Assembly: GCA_910588955.1 (NCBI GenBank)
Contig: CAJURQ010000002.1
Coordinates: 272,424-336,423 of the forward strand
DNA: 64,000 nt
Source: an uncultured Lachnospiraceae bacterium
Lineage (GTDB): Bacteria; Bacillota; Clostridia; Lachnospirales; Lachnospiraceae
Direction: 5' to 3'
The translations under genes were made by a program, and so were the position numbers. The notes under the pieces are model-generated. The model made no database searches. It was not told the DNA's origin and was given only the letters and a program-made list of their open reading frames with translations. This document shows positions 36,308-46,800 of the stretch, in pieces. Each line of letters starts with the position of its first letter. Within the stretch, counting starts at the first letter, position 1.

Positions 36308-36377
36308 AGTAATACCCGTCTCCATTTCTATTATAATGCCCTATTGCGTCAGTCCTTACTTCCGCTTTATCTCTTGT

Positions 36378-36406
36378 ATTATAGAAGAAAAACGTACAGA
36401 TTGCAA
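36378..36406 (-). promoter_or_regulatory. Predicted promoter of fcl
   Basis: TTGCAA (36401-36406) and TATAAT (36378-36383) on the minus strand are 17 bp apart in the 137-bp gap upstream of fcl, about 70 bp before the start. Confidence 0.65.
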
Positions 36407-36444
36407 CGGTTTCCAAACCAAACCGCACCCACTGCCCGCAGCCG

Positions 36445-38319
36445 CTATTCCGCCGCCCGAAAGCCGTCCTCTATCCCATCGCCGAGAAACACAATATCCG
36501 CCTCCGCCGGGGAGGACGGAAAGCTGTCGTACCCCGTCTGATCCCCCTCCACCGGACAGTAGAAAGTGACGCCCTCTATCTCATAGGCATATGTCTCATA
36601 ATTCTCATACTCTTTTTGGACAATCCAGTAATCATTGACATAGGAACCCACAATTTCCCGCGCCAGCGCAAAACCTTTGTAGAGCAGAAGGAGCGCCGCC
36701 GCCACAGACATCGCGCGCCCCGCCGCAAGCCGCCACCCACGATTCTGCACTCTGTCATTCTGCACTCCTGCAACGCCCCGTCCATCCTGTGCCCGAAACC
36801 CAGCCGTTGTCTGTCCGTCATCCGCCGCGCAGTGCATCGCCAGATCGTAAATTCCCCCGAACACCACCGCCGCCGTCAGATACACCCAGACACAGCCGTA
36901 GCGGATCAGCGGCGAGGTGCACAGCCAAAAGAGAAAAGAGCCTGCCACGGCTGCCTGTGCCATAAAAAGAGCGGGAACTGTCACGCCGCCCCGTCCCCCA
37001 GCTGAATCCGCCGGAGAGCTCTCTGCTGCCATACGCCGTCTCCACATCAGATACACCGCTTCCGTAAACAGCGCAGCAACTGCCGCTGCCGCCGCCAGCA
37101 CAAGAATCTTGTCACTGCCCGCCAGTGCCCGAAACCATCCGGGCAGCCATTCCCGCACAGACATGTCAAACTGCGCCACATCCGTGTAGCCTCTGCCCCA
37201 GACCTGAATCTCTCTGGCGTCATAGTCCGCCAGCCCTTTCGGGATTTTCCAGACCACATCAAACAGATCGATCTGCGTAAAGGGATAGACCAGCCACCCC
37301 GAAATCACCACATTCCGGATAAAAAAGGGAAGCGCCGTGACAATGCCAAGCCCCAGATATGCTCCAGTCTCTCCCCACCGTTTCTCCCGAATCAGACGAC
37401 ACGCCGGATATATCGTGAGCAGTAAGATCAACGCCGCCGACAGCTTTACCGTCAGCAGAAACACGCCGAGCACACATAAAAGGGCGTAGGGCAGAATCTC
37501 CCGCTCCCCGCGCTCCGCAAGGTCCAGCCACTTTATCACGATATAAAACGCCATAAGCACCATGAAATAATCCGAGGCGGGGGAAATCATCTCGTCAAAA
37601 ACATTCACCAGATAGTAGACGCACATGATCCTTGCGAAATCACTTGTCCGAAGCCGCCCCTCCCGCAGAGATTTTCTGATCGGCAGACAGAACGCCGCCA
37701 GCAAAAACGCAAGCCATCCCGCCGCGCAGTGATAGGACTGCCCGCCCAGAAAAGCCATACTGTAAAGCGCAGACAAAGCAAAGGAAGAACTGTTGTATGC
37801 CAGCCTGCAATGCAGATTGCCCAGCCCCTTCACCGCGCCATACTCCTCGAGCCAGCGGATGCTCTGCGCATGGTAAAGTCCCGTGTCGTAGTGAATCATA
37901 CCCCGGGATGTGCCGTAGGCAAATATAAGAAACAGATCCAAAACTACACAGAATCCCAAAATACTTGACTGCCTGCTCCCGTTTCCTCCGGCAAACGTTT
38001 TCTTCGCCGAAAACACAAGCTGCCGAATTGTCCCTGCAAACACCTTTCTGTCGACCACAACGGTCAACATGCAGAAAACGCACAAAACTACATTCGCCGC
38101 CAACCCAACACCCGCAAACAGACTGAAAAACTGCGCGTAGACCGTCACACACACCAGTCCGCAAATAAAACAGGCATCAGCGGTGATACACCCTGTGCAA
38201 TCGTGTACACAATTGTGTGTGTAATAAGGAATGTGCCGCGTGATGACACGCAGCACACCATATCCGATGATAAATGTAGTTATACCCATGTAGAGCCAGA
38301 TAAAAATTACCGACAACAT
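36445..38319 (-). CDS. Large membrane protein, GT-C-like (LIC_10190-type)
   Basis: The product has 624 residues with about thirteen helices. After the third to fourth helix comes the loop MIHYDTGLYHAQSIRWLEEYG, whose acid residue and spacing fit the GT-C catalytic loop and resemble the LIC_10190 family. A basic, low-complexity cytoplasmic stretch interrupts the helices near residue 430 and again near 510. The last about 60 residues are soluble. It lies between gmd and fcl, so it may use a fucose-type or other lipid-linked donor; this is only suggested by position. Confidence 0.68.
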   Translation of the reverse strand: MLSVIFIWLYMGITTFIIGYGVLRVITRHIPYYTHNCVHDCTGCITADACFICGLVCVTVYAQFFSLFAGVGLAANVVLCVFCMLTVVVDRKVFAGTIRQLVFSAKKTFAGGNGSRQSSILGFCVVLDLFLIFAYGTSRGMIHYDTGLYHAQSIRWLEEYGAVKGLGNLHCRLAYNSSSFALSALYSMAFLGGQSYHCAAGWLAFLLAAFCLPIRKSLREGRLRTSDFARIMCVYYLVNVFDEMISPASDYFMVLMAFYIVIKWLDLAERGEREILPYALLCVLGVFLLTVKLSAALILLLTIYPACRLIREKRWGETGAYLGLGIVTALPFFIRNVVISGWLVYPFTQIDLFDVVWKIPKGLADYDAREIQVWGRGYTDVAQFDMSVREWLPGWFRALAGSDKILVLAAAAAVAALFTEAVYLMWRRRMAAESSPADSAGGRGGVTVPALFMAQAAVAGSFLFWLCTSPLIRYGCVWVYLTAAVVFGGIYDLAMHCAADDGQTTAGFRAQDGRGVAGVQNDRVQNRGWRLAAGRAMSVAAALLLLYKGFALAREIVGSYVNDYWIVQKEYENYETYAYEIEGVTFYCPVEGDQTGYDSFPSSPAEADIVFLGDGIEDGFRAAE

Positions 38320-38412
38320 TTCAGATATACGTTTCCTCTATTTTTACTTCTGCCCAACGCGTTCCGCCCTGCTGATTTCTTCCAGCAGTCTTTAAACGCA
38401 GCCGACATCCCG

Positions 38413-39483
38413 TCAGTTTTCACCCTGCGCCTTGTACTCCTCGCAGCTCATTCCCGCGATTTCCTTTAAGTCAGCGTCCATCATCATAGATACCAGCCCC
38501 TTAAAGTCCACCTTCCGTTTCCAGCCAAGCTCCTTCTCCGCCTTCGCGCAGTTGCCCCACAAAAACTCCACCTCCGCAGGGCGGTAAAACTCGGGATTCA
38601 CGTCAACAAGCAGGCGGTCGCTCTTCGCGTCATAACCCTTCTCATTAACGCCCGTTCCTTCCCAGCGTATCTGAATGCCAAGCTCCGCGAAAGCCGCCTC
38701 CACAAACTCTCTTACCGTGTGCGTCTCGTTCGTCGCAAGCACATAGTCGTCGGGCTTGTCCTGCTGCAACATCAGCCACATGCCTTCTATATAGTCGCCT
38801 GCAAATCCCCAGTCTCTCTTCGCGTTCATATTGCCGAGGGAAAGCTTTTCCTGTTTACCCGCAATGATATTCGCGATTGCCAGCGTGATCTTTCTCGTCA
38901 CAAAGTTCTCGCCGCGTCTGGGGGATTCGTGGTTAAAGAGAATGCCGTTGCAGGCAAACATGTTGTAAGACTCTCTGTAATTTACCGTAATCCAGTAAGA
39001 ATAAAGCTTTGCCGCACCGTAAGGACTCTTCGGATAAAAAGGCGTTTTCTCACTCTGCGGCGCCGTCTCCGGGATGCCGCCGAAAAGCTCCGAGGTGGAC
39101 GCCTGATAATATCTGCACGTGCCGCCGTTTACACGAATCGCCTCCAACAATTTCAGGGTGCTTACGCCCGTAGCCTCCGCCGTGTACTCCGGCACCTCAA
39201 ATGATACGCCCACATGGGACTGCGCCGCCAGATTATACACTTCCGTCGGGCGGATCTCCGCAATCAGCCTCATCAGATTGCTGGAGTCCGTGGTATCCGC
39301 ATAGTGCAGGAAGAATTTTACTTTATGGTAGTCCGACTGGATCAGATGATCGATCCTTCCCGTATTAGCGATACTGTGCCTGCGGACCAGACCGTGCACC
39401 TCATACCCTTTCTCCAGAAGAAACTCCGCCAAATAGGAGCCGTCCTGTCCTGTGATTCCCGTAATTAAAGCTATTTTCTGCAT
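38413..39483 (-). CDS. gmd: GDP-mannose 4,6-dehydratase
   Basis: The product has 356 residues from ATG 39483, with AAGGA eight bases upstream. The NADP-binding GITGQDGSYLAEFLL, the Gmd-specific HGLVRRHSIANTGRIDHL, the catalytic ASTSELFG...SPYGAAKLYSYW and the RDWGFAGDYIEGMW block are intact. It converts GDP-mannose to GDP-4-keto-6-deoxy-mannose, the substrate of Fcl. Supply of GDP-mannose (manA, manB, manC) is not encoded in this window. Confidence 0.96.
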   Translation of the reverse strand: MQKIALITGITGQDGSYLAEFLLEKGYEVHGLVRRHSIANTGRIDHLIQSDYHKVKFFLHYADTTDSSNLMRLIAEIRPTEVYNLAAQSHVGVSFEVPEYTAEATGVSTLKLLEAIRVNGGTCRYYQASTSELFGGIPETAPQSEKTPFYPKSPYGAAKLYSYWITVNYRESYNMFACNGILFNHESPRRGENFVTRKITLAIANIIAGKQEKLSLGNMNAKRDWGFAGDYIEGMWLMLQQDKPDDYVLATNETHTVREFVEAAFAELGIQIRWEGTGVNEKGYDAKSDRLLVDVNPEFYRPAEVEFLWGNCAKAEKELGWKRKVDFKGLVSMMMDADLKEIAGMSCEEYKAQGEN

Positions 39484-39567
39484 TTCATTTATCCTTTCTG
39501 CCAAAATCTCTGTTCAGGCAAATATTCTGTTAAAGCAGGCTTCCCACTGTACTCTCGCGCCTGCGCC

Positions 39568-40413
39568 CTATCCCTGCTTCTTTAGGTATTCCTCGATGGC
39601 GTCATGCCAGTCCGCAAACATAAAGTCAGTCGTCATTTTAAACACATAATTTTCCAAAATGGAATAAGCCGGACGCTTCACCGCCGCGCCGTACTCCTCC
39701 GAGGTAATCGCCTCCACTACAGTCTTTTTCCCCGCCAGACGGAAAATCTCCTCCGTGAACTGTGCCCAGCTGCAGTCCCCCTCACAGGTGGCGTGGAACA
39801 GCCCGTAATTTTCCGTGGGAAGCAGGTACGCAATGGCTTTCGCAAGCTCCGCCGCACTGGTGGGCGATCCCACCTGATCCCGCACCACCCTCACTTTATC
39901 GTTCGTCTCGGAGAGACGCAGCATCGTCTTTACAAAGTTCTTCCCGTCCCCGTAGAGCCATGCCGTGCGCAGGATAAAGTGCCTGTCGCTGAACTCTTTC
40001 ACAAATTCTTCCCCCGCCAGTTTCGTCCTGCCGTATGCGCCCTGCGGACCAACCGGATCGGTTTCCTTGTAAGGTCTCGTCCCGTTTCCGTCAAACACAT
40101 AATCTGTGGAAATATGCATCAGCTTCGCGCCCGTCTCGTTCGCCGCGATACTTAAATTTCGCGCGCCGATGGCGTTAATGCGAAAAGCGAGATCCTCCTC
40201 CTTCTCACATGCCTCCACCGCCGTGTAAGCCGCACAGTTGATAATGGCATAAGGTTTCACTTCTCTGGCGAACTTCATCACCTCGTCTACCTTCGTGATG
40301 TCCAGTTCCCCCACATCCGTGTTCACCAGTTCGTATTCCGTGCTGCCTGCGTATTCCAGATTGACGGCACGTCCAAGCTGCCCGTTGCAGCCTGTTACGA
40401 TTATCTTCTTCAT
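39568..40413 (-). CDS. rfbD: dTDP-4-dehydrorhamnose reductase
   Basis: The product has 281 residues from ATG 40413. The NADPH-binding motif VTGCNGQLG, AAYTAVEACEKE, STDYVFDG and the catalytic YGRTKLAGE are all conserved. It is the last step of dTDP-L-rhamnose synthesis. RfbA, RfbB and RfbC are not in the window, so they must be encoded elsewhere if rhamnose is used. It is the first gene of the glycan run, after the efflux operon. Confidence 0.94.
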   Translation of the reverse strand: MKKIIVTGCNGQLGRAVNLEYAGSTEYELVNTDVGELDITKVDEVMKFAREVKPYAIINCAAYTAVEACEKEEDLAFRINAIGARNLSIAANETGAKLMHISTDYVFDGNGTRPYKETDPVGPQGAYGRTKLAGEEFVKEFSDRHFILRTAWLYGDGKNFVKTMLRLSETNDKVRVVRDQVGSPTSAAELAKAIAYLLPTENYGLFHATCEGDCSWAQFTEEIFRLAGKKTVVEAITSEEYGAAVKRPAYSILENYVFKMTTDFMFADWHDAIEEYLKKQG

Positions 40414-40519
40414 GTCTGTTTCGCCCTTTCCCGGTTCCTTTCCAGTCGTCCACAACTGGATTCATGTCTTATATTCTAACACAAGCACGGACAAACATAC
40501 ACCTAATTTTTCCAAATTC

Positions 40520-41770
40520 TTATAAAGATAGCGAAAATCCCTTAAAAATCCCCCGCAGCACCACCGCAATCCCAAGCGACACCACCCCTGCAAATAATAC
40601 CACGACATACTCAAACCCCTTGCACAGTTCAAACAACACGCCGTACATGGCGTTGCCGAGCGGCTGGGCGCACATCGCCACGGTAATGATAACCGCAATC
40701 ACCTTTCCCAAAAGATGGGGCGGCGTCACCGTCTGGTAAAACGTCATCATCAATATGGTATAAACCGTACAGCAGGTCATCACAACGAAACAGCCTGCCG
40801 TCAGCATCACATAGTTCACCATGCCCGAGGAAGACACTGCCAACGAAACGGCAATGGGAAACTGGCACACCGCGGCAATCACGATCAGCATACCCGCCTT
40901 TTTGATGGAAAGCTTTTTCGCAAAAACGCCCGCGCAGACACCGCCTGCAAGCCCGCCCGCGGCGAGAATCCCCTCCGCAAAACCATAAAGCCGGTTCGCC
41001 TGTGCTGCGTCCAGATCAATCACCTCCGTCACCAGATAGGGCAGTCCCACATTAATCATGGAGGACAAAAACAGATTGATTCCGCAGACCGCCAGAACCG
41101 CCTTTCCGATCACCGGCATGTCCTTGCATATAAAGCTGATGCTCTGCCCGAAGTCCGACCGTGCCGTCTGCCACACGCTGCCCTCCGAAGCCTGTTTTTC
41201 AAACGGAATATGTATAAAAATTTCCATGACCGCCGAGATTACAAAGCAGGCGATACAGACCAGAAGCACAGGTTTCAGCCCATATGCGCTGTACACAATC
41301 CCGCCCAGCACAGGACCAAGCAGCGCCGAAAAAGAGCTGATCATATTGACAATGGAGTTTGCCTCCATCATGCGGTCTGCCCCTACAAGCACAGGAATGG
41401 ATGCCTGCACGGACGGCTGGTATGCGCCCGCGATACCGTACAGAATCATCAAGGTAACCGTCAGCAGGACTACAAGATTAACCCCGCCCATCAGAACACA
41501 GAATGCCAGAATCAGCGCCGCCGTGAAAAAATCCAGAATCACCATGACATTCCTTTTGTTCACCCGATCCGCCACAATGCCGCCCACCGGCGAAAGCAGG
41601 ATTGCCGGAATGATCGCGCACGCCGTCACCGTGCCGTATATCGCTGACGATCCGGTCTCGTTTAAAAGGTACAGCGGCAGCGCAAACCGCAGCGTGGCAT
41701 TGCCGAACAGGGAGATAATCTGTCCGATCACAACCAATGTAAAATCCTTGGAAAATAATTTTTGTTTCAT
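40520..41770 (-). CDS. Major facilitator superfamily efflux transporter
   Basis: The product has 416 residues and about twelve helices. The opening FTLVVIGQIISLFGNATLRFALPLYLL and the loop GGIVADRVNKRNVMV between helices 2 and 3 are typical of MFS drug exporters of the macrolide-efflux/enterobactin-exporter type. It starts 3 bp after the TetR gene and is co-transcribed with it. Probably a toxic-compound exporter induced when its repressor binds ligand; substrate unknown. Confidence 0.9.
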   Translation of the reverse strand: MKQKLFSKDFTLVVIGQIISLFGNATLRFALPLYLLNETGSSAIYGTVTACAIIPAILLSPVGGIVADRVNKRNVMVILDFFTAALILAFCVLMGGVNLVVLLTVTLMILYGIAGAYQPSVQASIPVLVGADRMMEANSIVNMISSFSALLGPVLGGIVYSAYGLKPVLLVCIACFVISAVMEIFIHIPFEKQASEGSVWQTARSDFGQSISFICKDMPVIGKAVLAVCGINLFLSSMINVGLPYLVTEVIDLDAAQANRLYGFAEGILAAGGLAGGVCAGVFAKKLSIKKAGMLIVIAAVCQFPIAVSLAVSSSGMVNYVMLTAGCFVVMTCCTVYTILMMTFYQTVTPPHLLGKVIAVIITVAMCAQPLGNAMYGVLFELCKGFEYVVVLFAGVVSLGIAVVLRGIFKGFSLSL

Positions 41771-41773
41771 TTT

Positions 41774-42427
41774 CTATTTCCTTTCCTGATAAATCGCTGT
41801 CAATTCCCGCATCCGCGCAATCATTTCCTCGTCCACGATATCCAGACCCATGCCCTTTAACATCTGATCAAACACCAGAAACTTGCGATAAGTCTCCTCC
41901 ACGGAATCGTCAAATATCATCGGGTTGATCCAGACATTTGCCACAAGCGAAATCAACTCCGCAAGCTGCTTCGGATGCTCCGCCACAATCGAGCCGTCGG
42001 CAATGCCCTCCTCGATAATCGGCTGAATAAACTCCGGCGCCGTCAGCTCAATCGTCTCATACAAAAGACTTGCCAAAAGCCTCGGATTGTTGTAAAAGCT
42101 GGGTGCCACCTGAAACATCTCATCCTGCGCCGGGCGGCAAAGCGAAGACTTGAACAGGGTTCTCAGTTTTTCCAAGCCGTTTAAATCCCTGCGATCCAAA
42201 GTGCCCGCAAGCTTCCGGTTAGACTCTTCCATGATCCTGTCAGTGACTGCGTCCAGAATTTCCTCCTTCGATTTAAAGTGATGATAGATCGCGCCCTTGC
42301 TCAGCCCGCCCAGATTATCAATGATATCCTGAATGGACGTATGCTCGTAGCCCTTCTCCATAAACAGACGTCCCGCAACGTCCAGTATCAGATTGACTGT
42401 TTCCTCGGGATACTTATTTCTAGCCAT
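41774..42427 (-). CDS. TetR/AcrR family transcriptional repressor
   Basis: The product has 217 residues. An N-terminal helix-turn-helix (residues about 8-55, with FMEKGYEHTSIQDIIDNLGGLSKGAIYHHF) is followed by an all-helical ligand domain. It heads the operon with the MFS exporter. Two palindromic operators cover its promoter, so it should repress itself and the exporter. Its ligand cannot be predicted. Confidence 0.93.
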   Translation of the reverse strand: MARNKYPEETVNLILDVAGRLFMEKGYEHTSIQDIIDNLGGLSKGAIYHHFKSKEEILDAVTDRIMEESNRKLAGTLDRRDLNGLEKLRTLFKSSLCRPAQDEMFQVAPSFYNNPRLLASLLYETIELTAPEFIQPIIEEGIADGSIVAEHPKQLAELISLVANVWINPMIFDDSVEETYRKFLVFDQMLKGMGLDIVDEEMIARMRELTAIYQERK

Positions 42428-42442
42428 ATCTCATTCCCCCAA

Positions 42443-42459
42443 ACATACTATTGGTATGT
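42443..42459. promoter_or_regulatory. TetR-type operator 1
   Basis: Palindrome ACATAC-N5-GTATGT located 16 bp upstream of the TetR start codon, centred 27 bp from the second copy. Confidence 0.75.
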
Positions 42460-42463
42460 ATTC

Positions 42464-42493
42464 ACATTAACATACCGTTGGTATGTTTGTCAA
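42464..42493 (-). promoter_or_regulatory. Predicted promoter of the TetR-MFS operon
   Basis: Consensus TTGACA (42488-42493) on the minus strand with a weak TAATGT -10 (42464-42469) at 18 bp. Operator 2 fills the spacer, which fits repression by steric block. Confidence 0.6.
42470..42486. promoter_or_regulatory. TetR-type operator 2
   Basis: Palindrome ACATAC-N5-GTATGT between the -35 and -10 boxes. The half-sites are identical to operator 1. Confidence 0.78.
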
Positions 42494-42649
42494 TACTTGT
42501 TTTTTATCATGAAATTCATTACCCTTACACAAAAATTGTGCATTTTTTAAAATTTTTTCTAGTGACTCCGCCCTGCCCACTGTGGTAAAATGTACGCGTT
42601 GGCAATGAGTATGCACTGCAACTATAACTAAGGAGGATTTATACGAAGC

Positions 42650-43798
42650 ATGAAAAGATTACAAGTTTTACTTCTCGTCGCTCTGTCTTCCGCCCTTCTT
42701 CTGACCGGCTGCGGTAAGGAAGAGGAAGAAAAACCGAAGGTTGAAGCGCCCGTCGTGGAACAGATAATCGACGATATTCCGGAAGAGGAAGAGCCGGAAG
42801 AACCAGAAGAAGAGGAAACCGAAGAAGACGCGCCGCCCGAAGAAGGCATGGTGCGCAGCCGCATCACAAACGAGTGGGTGTACGAGGATGTCAACAACAC
42901 AAGACCCCTCGCCATTATGACGCCTAACACAAAAACCGCTTCCCACTACGGCATTTCCAATGCGGACGTGGTGTACGAATGCAATGTGGAAGGAAGCATT
43001 ACCCGACTGATGTGGATCATTCAGGACTGGAAAAACGCCGACAAACTCGGCAACATCAGAAGCTGCCGCGACTACTACGTGTACTGGGCTTTTGAATGGG
43101 ACGCCCTCTACGTGCATTTCGGCGGTCCCTTCTACATAAATGAAGTAATCAAGCGCACGGACGATATCGACGGCAAGACAAGCAGCAACTTTTTCCGGGA
43201 TAAGAATGCGAAAAACGCGACCGACAACGCGTTCATAGACGCGGCGGGCGTCCTTGCGGATGTGGATAAGCTGGGCTACGCCACACAGATGCGCGACGGC
43301 TTCGCAGACGAGCAGCATTACCGTTTTGCCCCGAATGATAAGCCGAACGACCTGTCCCAGTACAGCGACGCCATCACCGCAAACAAGATAGACATGTCGC
43401 CCACCTACCCCGTTACCAACTGTTACTTCGTCTACAACGGCGCCACCGGACTTTACGAGCGATTCCAGCACCTTTCCGGTTCCTCGGACGGTCCGCATAC
43501 GGATTTGGCAACCGGAAAACAGCTTACCTTCAAAAATATTCTGGTGCAGAACACCTACTATGAAGTGCGCGACGACAAAGGCTATCTGGCATTCCAGTGC
43601 CACGACACCACAAGGGACGGCTGGTTTTTCACAAACGGCAAAGGCATACATGTCACATGGGAAAAGACCTCCGATTACGGCGCGACAAGATACTATGACG
43701 ACGCCGGAAACGAGATCGAGTTAAACACCGGAAAGACGATGGTGTGTATTGTGGAGGACGGGGATTCCTTCCTCGTGGATGAGCAGGAAATTAAATAA
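42650..43798 (+). CDS. YerB-like lipoprotein, DUF3048
   Basis: The product has 382 residues, preceded by AAGGAGG about 15 bases upstream. A lipoprotein signal with lipobox LLTGC places the mature cysteine at residue 21. A Glu/Pro-rich linker (about 24-66) follows. Then the DUF3048 domain begins at RPLAIMTPNTKTASHYGISNADVVYE and contains GSITRLMWI and the NIRSCRDYY block. The C-terminal domain has DGWFFTNGKGIHVTWEK. Members such as B. subtilis YerB are cell-surface lipoproteins of uncertain role. It is transcribed away from the TetR operon and ends at a bidirectional terminator. Confidence 0.92.
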   Translation: MKRLQVLLLVALSSALLLTGCGKEEEEKPKVEAPVVEQIIDDIPEEEEPEEPEEEETEEDAPPEEGMVRSRITNEWVYEDVNNTRPLAIMTPNTKTASHYGISNADVVYECNVEGSITRLMWIIQDWKNADKLGNIRSCRDYYVYWAFEWDALYVHFGGPFYINEVIKRTDDIDGKTSSNFFRDKNAKNATDNAFIDAAGVLADVDKLGYATQMRDGFADEQHYRFAPNDKPNDLSQYSDAITANKIDMSPTYPVTNCYFVYNGATGLYERFQHLSGSSDGPHTDLATGKQLTFKNILVQNTYYEVRDDKGYLAFQCHDTTRDGWFFTNGKGIHVTWEKTSDYGATRYYDDAGNEIELNTGKTMVCIVEDGDSFLVDEQEIK

Positions 43799-43820
43799 AC
43801 ATTCCAATTATCTATTGGCA

Positions 43821-43854
43821 AAAAGGGGAGCGCCCATTCGGACGCTCCCCTTTT
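43821..43854. terminator. Bidirectional Rho-independent terminator
   Basis: GGGGAGCG (43825-43832) pairs with CGCTCCCC (43843-43850), flanked by four or more A's on the left and T's on the right. It serves both the DUF3048 gene and the converging galactanase gene. Confidence 0.9.
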
Positions 43855-43865
43855 GCACTGCCTGA

Positions 43866-46800
43866 TTACTTGATAATAAAAGTTTTCTCAATCGGTCTTC
43901 TCGTAAAGTAATTTCCCTTACCCTTGATTGTAACCGTTGCGGTATTGGAGCCGCTGCGCTTTATGTTTTTGTCATAAGTCAGCTCATAATCTTTGCCTTC
44001 CTTTAACTTCCTGCCGTTCACCTTGATGGTTACCTTCGGCTTTAAGGCTTTGCCCCTAAATGTCTGGAACACGACATCATTAACATCTGTTTTGATAATT
44101 TCCGCCTGATTGATCGTAAAGTTCACATCTCTGGACTTCGTAGCGGGAACTGTATTATCCGTAATCCAGCCCTTGCCTTTCACTTTGACGGTCAGCACCG
44201 GCTGTTTTCCGCTCACGCTCTTGATGTCTTTATTGTTCTTATAGCTTACGCTGTAAGCTGCGTTAAGCTTCAAGTCAACAATCTTACCAGTTTCCTTATC
44301 GCGGAAGGTTACTGCCGGTTTCAACGCCTTGCCATTATAAGTAATGGGTGAGACATCAATACTGAAATTCCTCAAATCCCTTGCCGTCACAGTGAACAGA
44401 TTCTGGATTTTCACACTGCCGCTGTAGTTGCCCCTGCCTTTGACCGTCGCAGTCACAGGCGCTGCACCGTTTTCCCACTTACCGATTGTATACTTGACCG
44501 TGTAATCACTGCCGGGCAGCTCTTTCACAGTCTCCGTATCACAGGTCTTGAAATTGAATTTCAGCTCCGGGCTCAGCACATATCCTGTATAGGGAATTTC
44601 CAGAGAACCATACTCCGTCTTATCCGCGGTGTCAGTGTTTATCAGCAGCCCGTCGGGCGCTTCCGAAGGTGTCCATATGCCATCCTGTTTCGCTTTAATA
44701 TTCTTCTCGGACAGCTTCACATAAGCAAAAGTACTTCTCTTACCCTTCTCATTTTCACTGACTGTATTGCCGCTGACCGTAAGCGTACGCTTATTGATCG
44801 TAAACGAAGCAGTCTTTACACCCGTATATTTACCTGTGCCTGTAATCTTAATGACTGCCTTACCCGCATTGATATTGCTGCGATCCATGTACTCTACATA
44901 ATAGCCGTCCTTAGTAGATGTCTTGCTATCCTGTGCTTCCAGAGTAACAGCTTTCCCTCCTGAACCGAGCGATACTTTCAGATTCGGTGTATCGCCTGTT
45001 GTGGTCAGCGTCACCGGATCACCGGTATAATAGAACTTGCCGGTCACGGTAATCTTCGCGTTCGAGATCAAGTGTTCCTTATCTACTACGCGGAAACTTT
45101 CTGACAGTGTACCTTCGTAATTTGACTTTGCCTTTCCGGCGATCTTCACTGCATAAGTACCCGCTTCCTTCACCTTGGCTATGCCAGTAACCGTTTCATT
45201 TACCTTGCTGTAAACAGTTACCTTTTCCGCAAGCGCATTTCCATCCTTGTCATGAGTACGCGTGATCTCCGTAATCTCATACTGGCTCGCTGCCAACTTC
45301 TTCGTGCCGTCCTTCACGGTGATCTTAAGCGCCTGCGCACTTGTTTTCTCCGCCAGATCCGCTACCGTCAACGCATTTTCACCTAATCCGCCCAAATCTC
45401 TCGGTCGGATTTCAAACGTAAATTTATCTGTGCCGGGCTTATTGTTGGGCTGCACCAGATCCACAGTTGTCCTTGTTCCTGTAAAGTTCCCTTTACCAGT
45501 GATCTTGACCGTAGATACCTTGTTCGGGTTGATCGGTTCATATTTCCCTTCTGCGTTCTTGTATACGTTTGCGTTCACATTGTTCGTGCAGGAAACCGTG
45601 TAATCCGTTCCCTTCGCCAGCGTGACAGTTTTCTTATTGCCATCCTGTTCTGTGTACTCATATTTCACGGTTACCGAAGGCTCCACCTTCTTACCCGTGT
45701 AATAATTCGCCGTCGAGGAAATAGTCACTGTCATATTTTCCTGATTCACAGGGCACTTCGCAATTGTAAAGTTCGCAGTAACCGACCCTTCTCTGTAACC
45801 GTCCGGATTATTCAGCGCTGTATCTGTCGGAAGTACGACAAGCGTAGCCTTACCGATCTTTTTGTTGTTCTGATAGTACACCTTATACTGGTCTGAAGGG
45901 ATTGCCTTACTTCCATCCTGTATATCATCTGCTATATGATACAGACTGATCTTAGGCTCGATCTCCTTCTCCTTGCCCAGATAGTATACAGCCTGAGCCG
46001 CCTTATCTGTCTTGCCGTTCTTATCTGAAGCCTCAAACACTACTTTCAGCTTTTTCGCGCTAAATTCTTTTCTAGTATCCGCTTTGATTTCAAATAAAAT
46101 CTCTCTTGTACCGGTGAACTTATCGCCCTTTGCCGTCAGCGTGATCTTTGCCATACTGTCCGCCGTGGTAATGTTCTTGTTATTCGCATAGGATACTGTG
46201 TAATCCGCCGTTGTCAGCTTATAGCCCTTGTAAGACAGTTCCACCTCCGGCGTCACATTCTTGCCCGTATGGAACTGTGCCGGAATCGGGTTTTCACCAT
46301 CAGGAGCGGTGCTCTCACCTGCATTGACCTGCACCAAATATTTGCCTGCCTCATCCTTTGCGTTTAAGTCAACCTTCTCCGCCGTATCTCCAAAGACACT
46401 CTTAAATGTCGCGCTGACAATCACATTGCCGTTCGGCATGGTAAAGGTATCACTCTTCGCCTCCGCCGTCTCCGCCGCATATGTGAGCACCGCCGCATTC
46501 GTCGTGCCCTCTGCCGCCGCTTTGAAAGCCACCGTACCGTTAACGCTTGTGAGTATGTTATCCCAGTTCTCTGCCGTAATGCTCGCACCGGAAAGGGTCA
46601 TAGTATCCAGATAATATCCCTCATCGGGCGTAACCGTCACAGCCACTTTCTCACCGCTGTCCGCCCTCACAACGCTTGTTTCCACACTGCCGTGCTCGAT
46701 GCCTTCCGCCACAGATACCGTGTGCGTGCCGAAGAGATAGAAATCATCCAGACTTCCCCACACGCCGTTCGTGCCTGTCTCTGTCGCCGCAATCGTTACG

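Noticed and set aside
42668..43651. 327-residue open frame on the minus strand
   Set aside because: It is antisense to the DUF3048 lipoprotein, which has a lipobox, a ribosome site and a family match.
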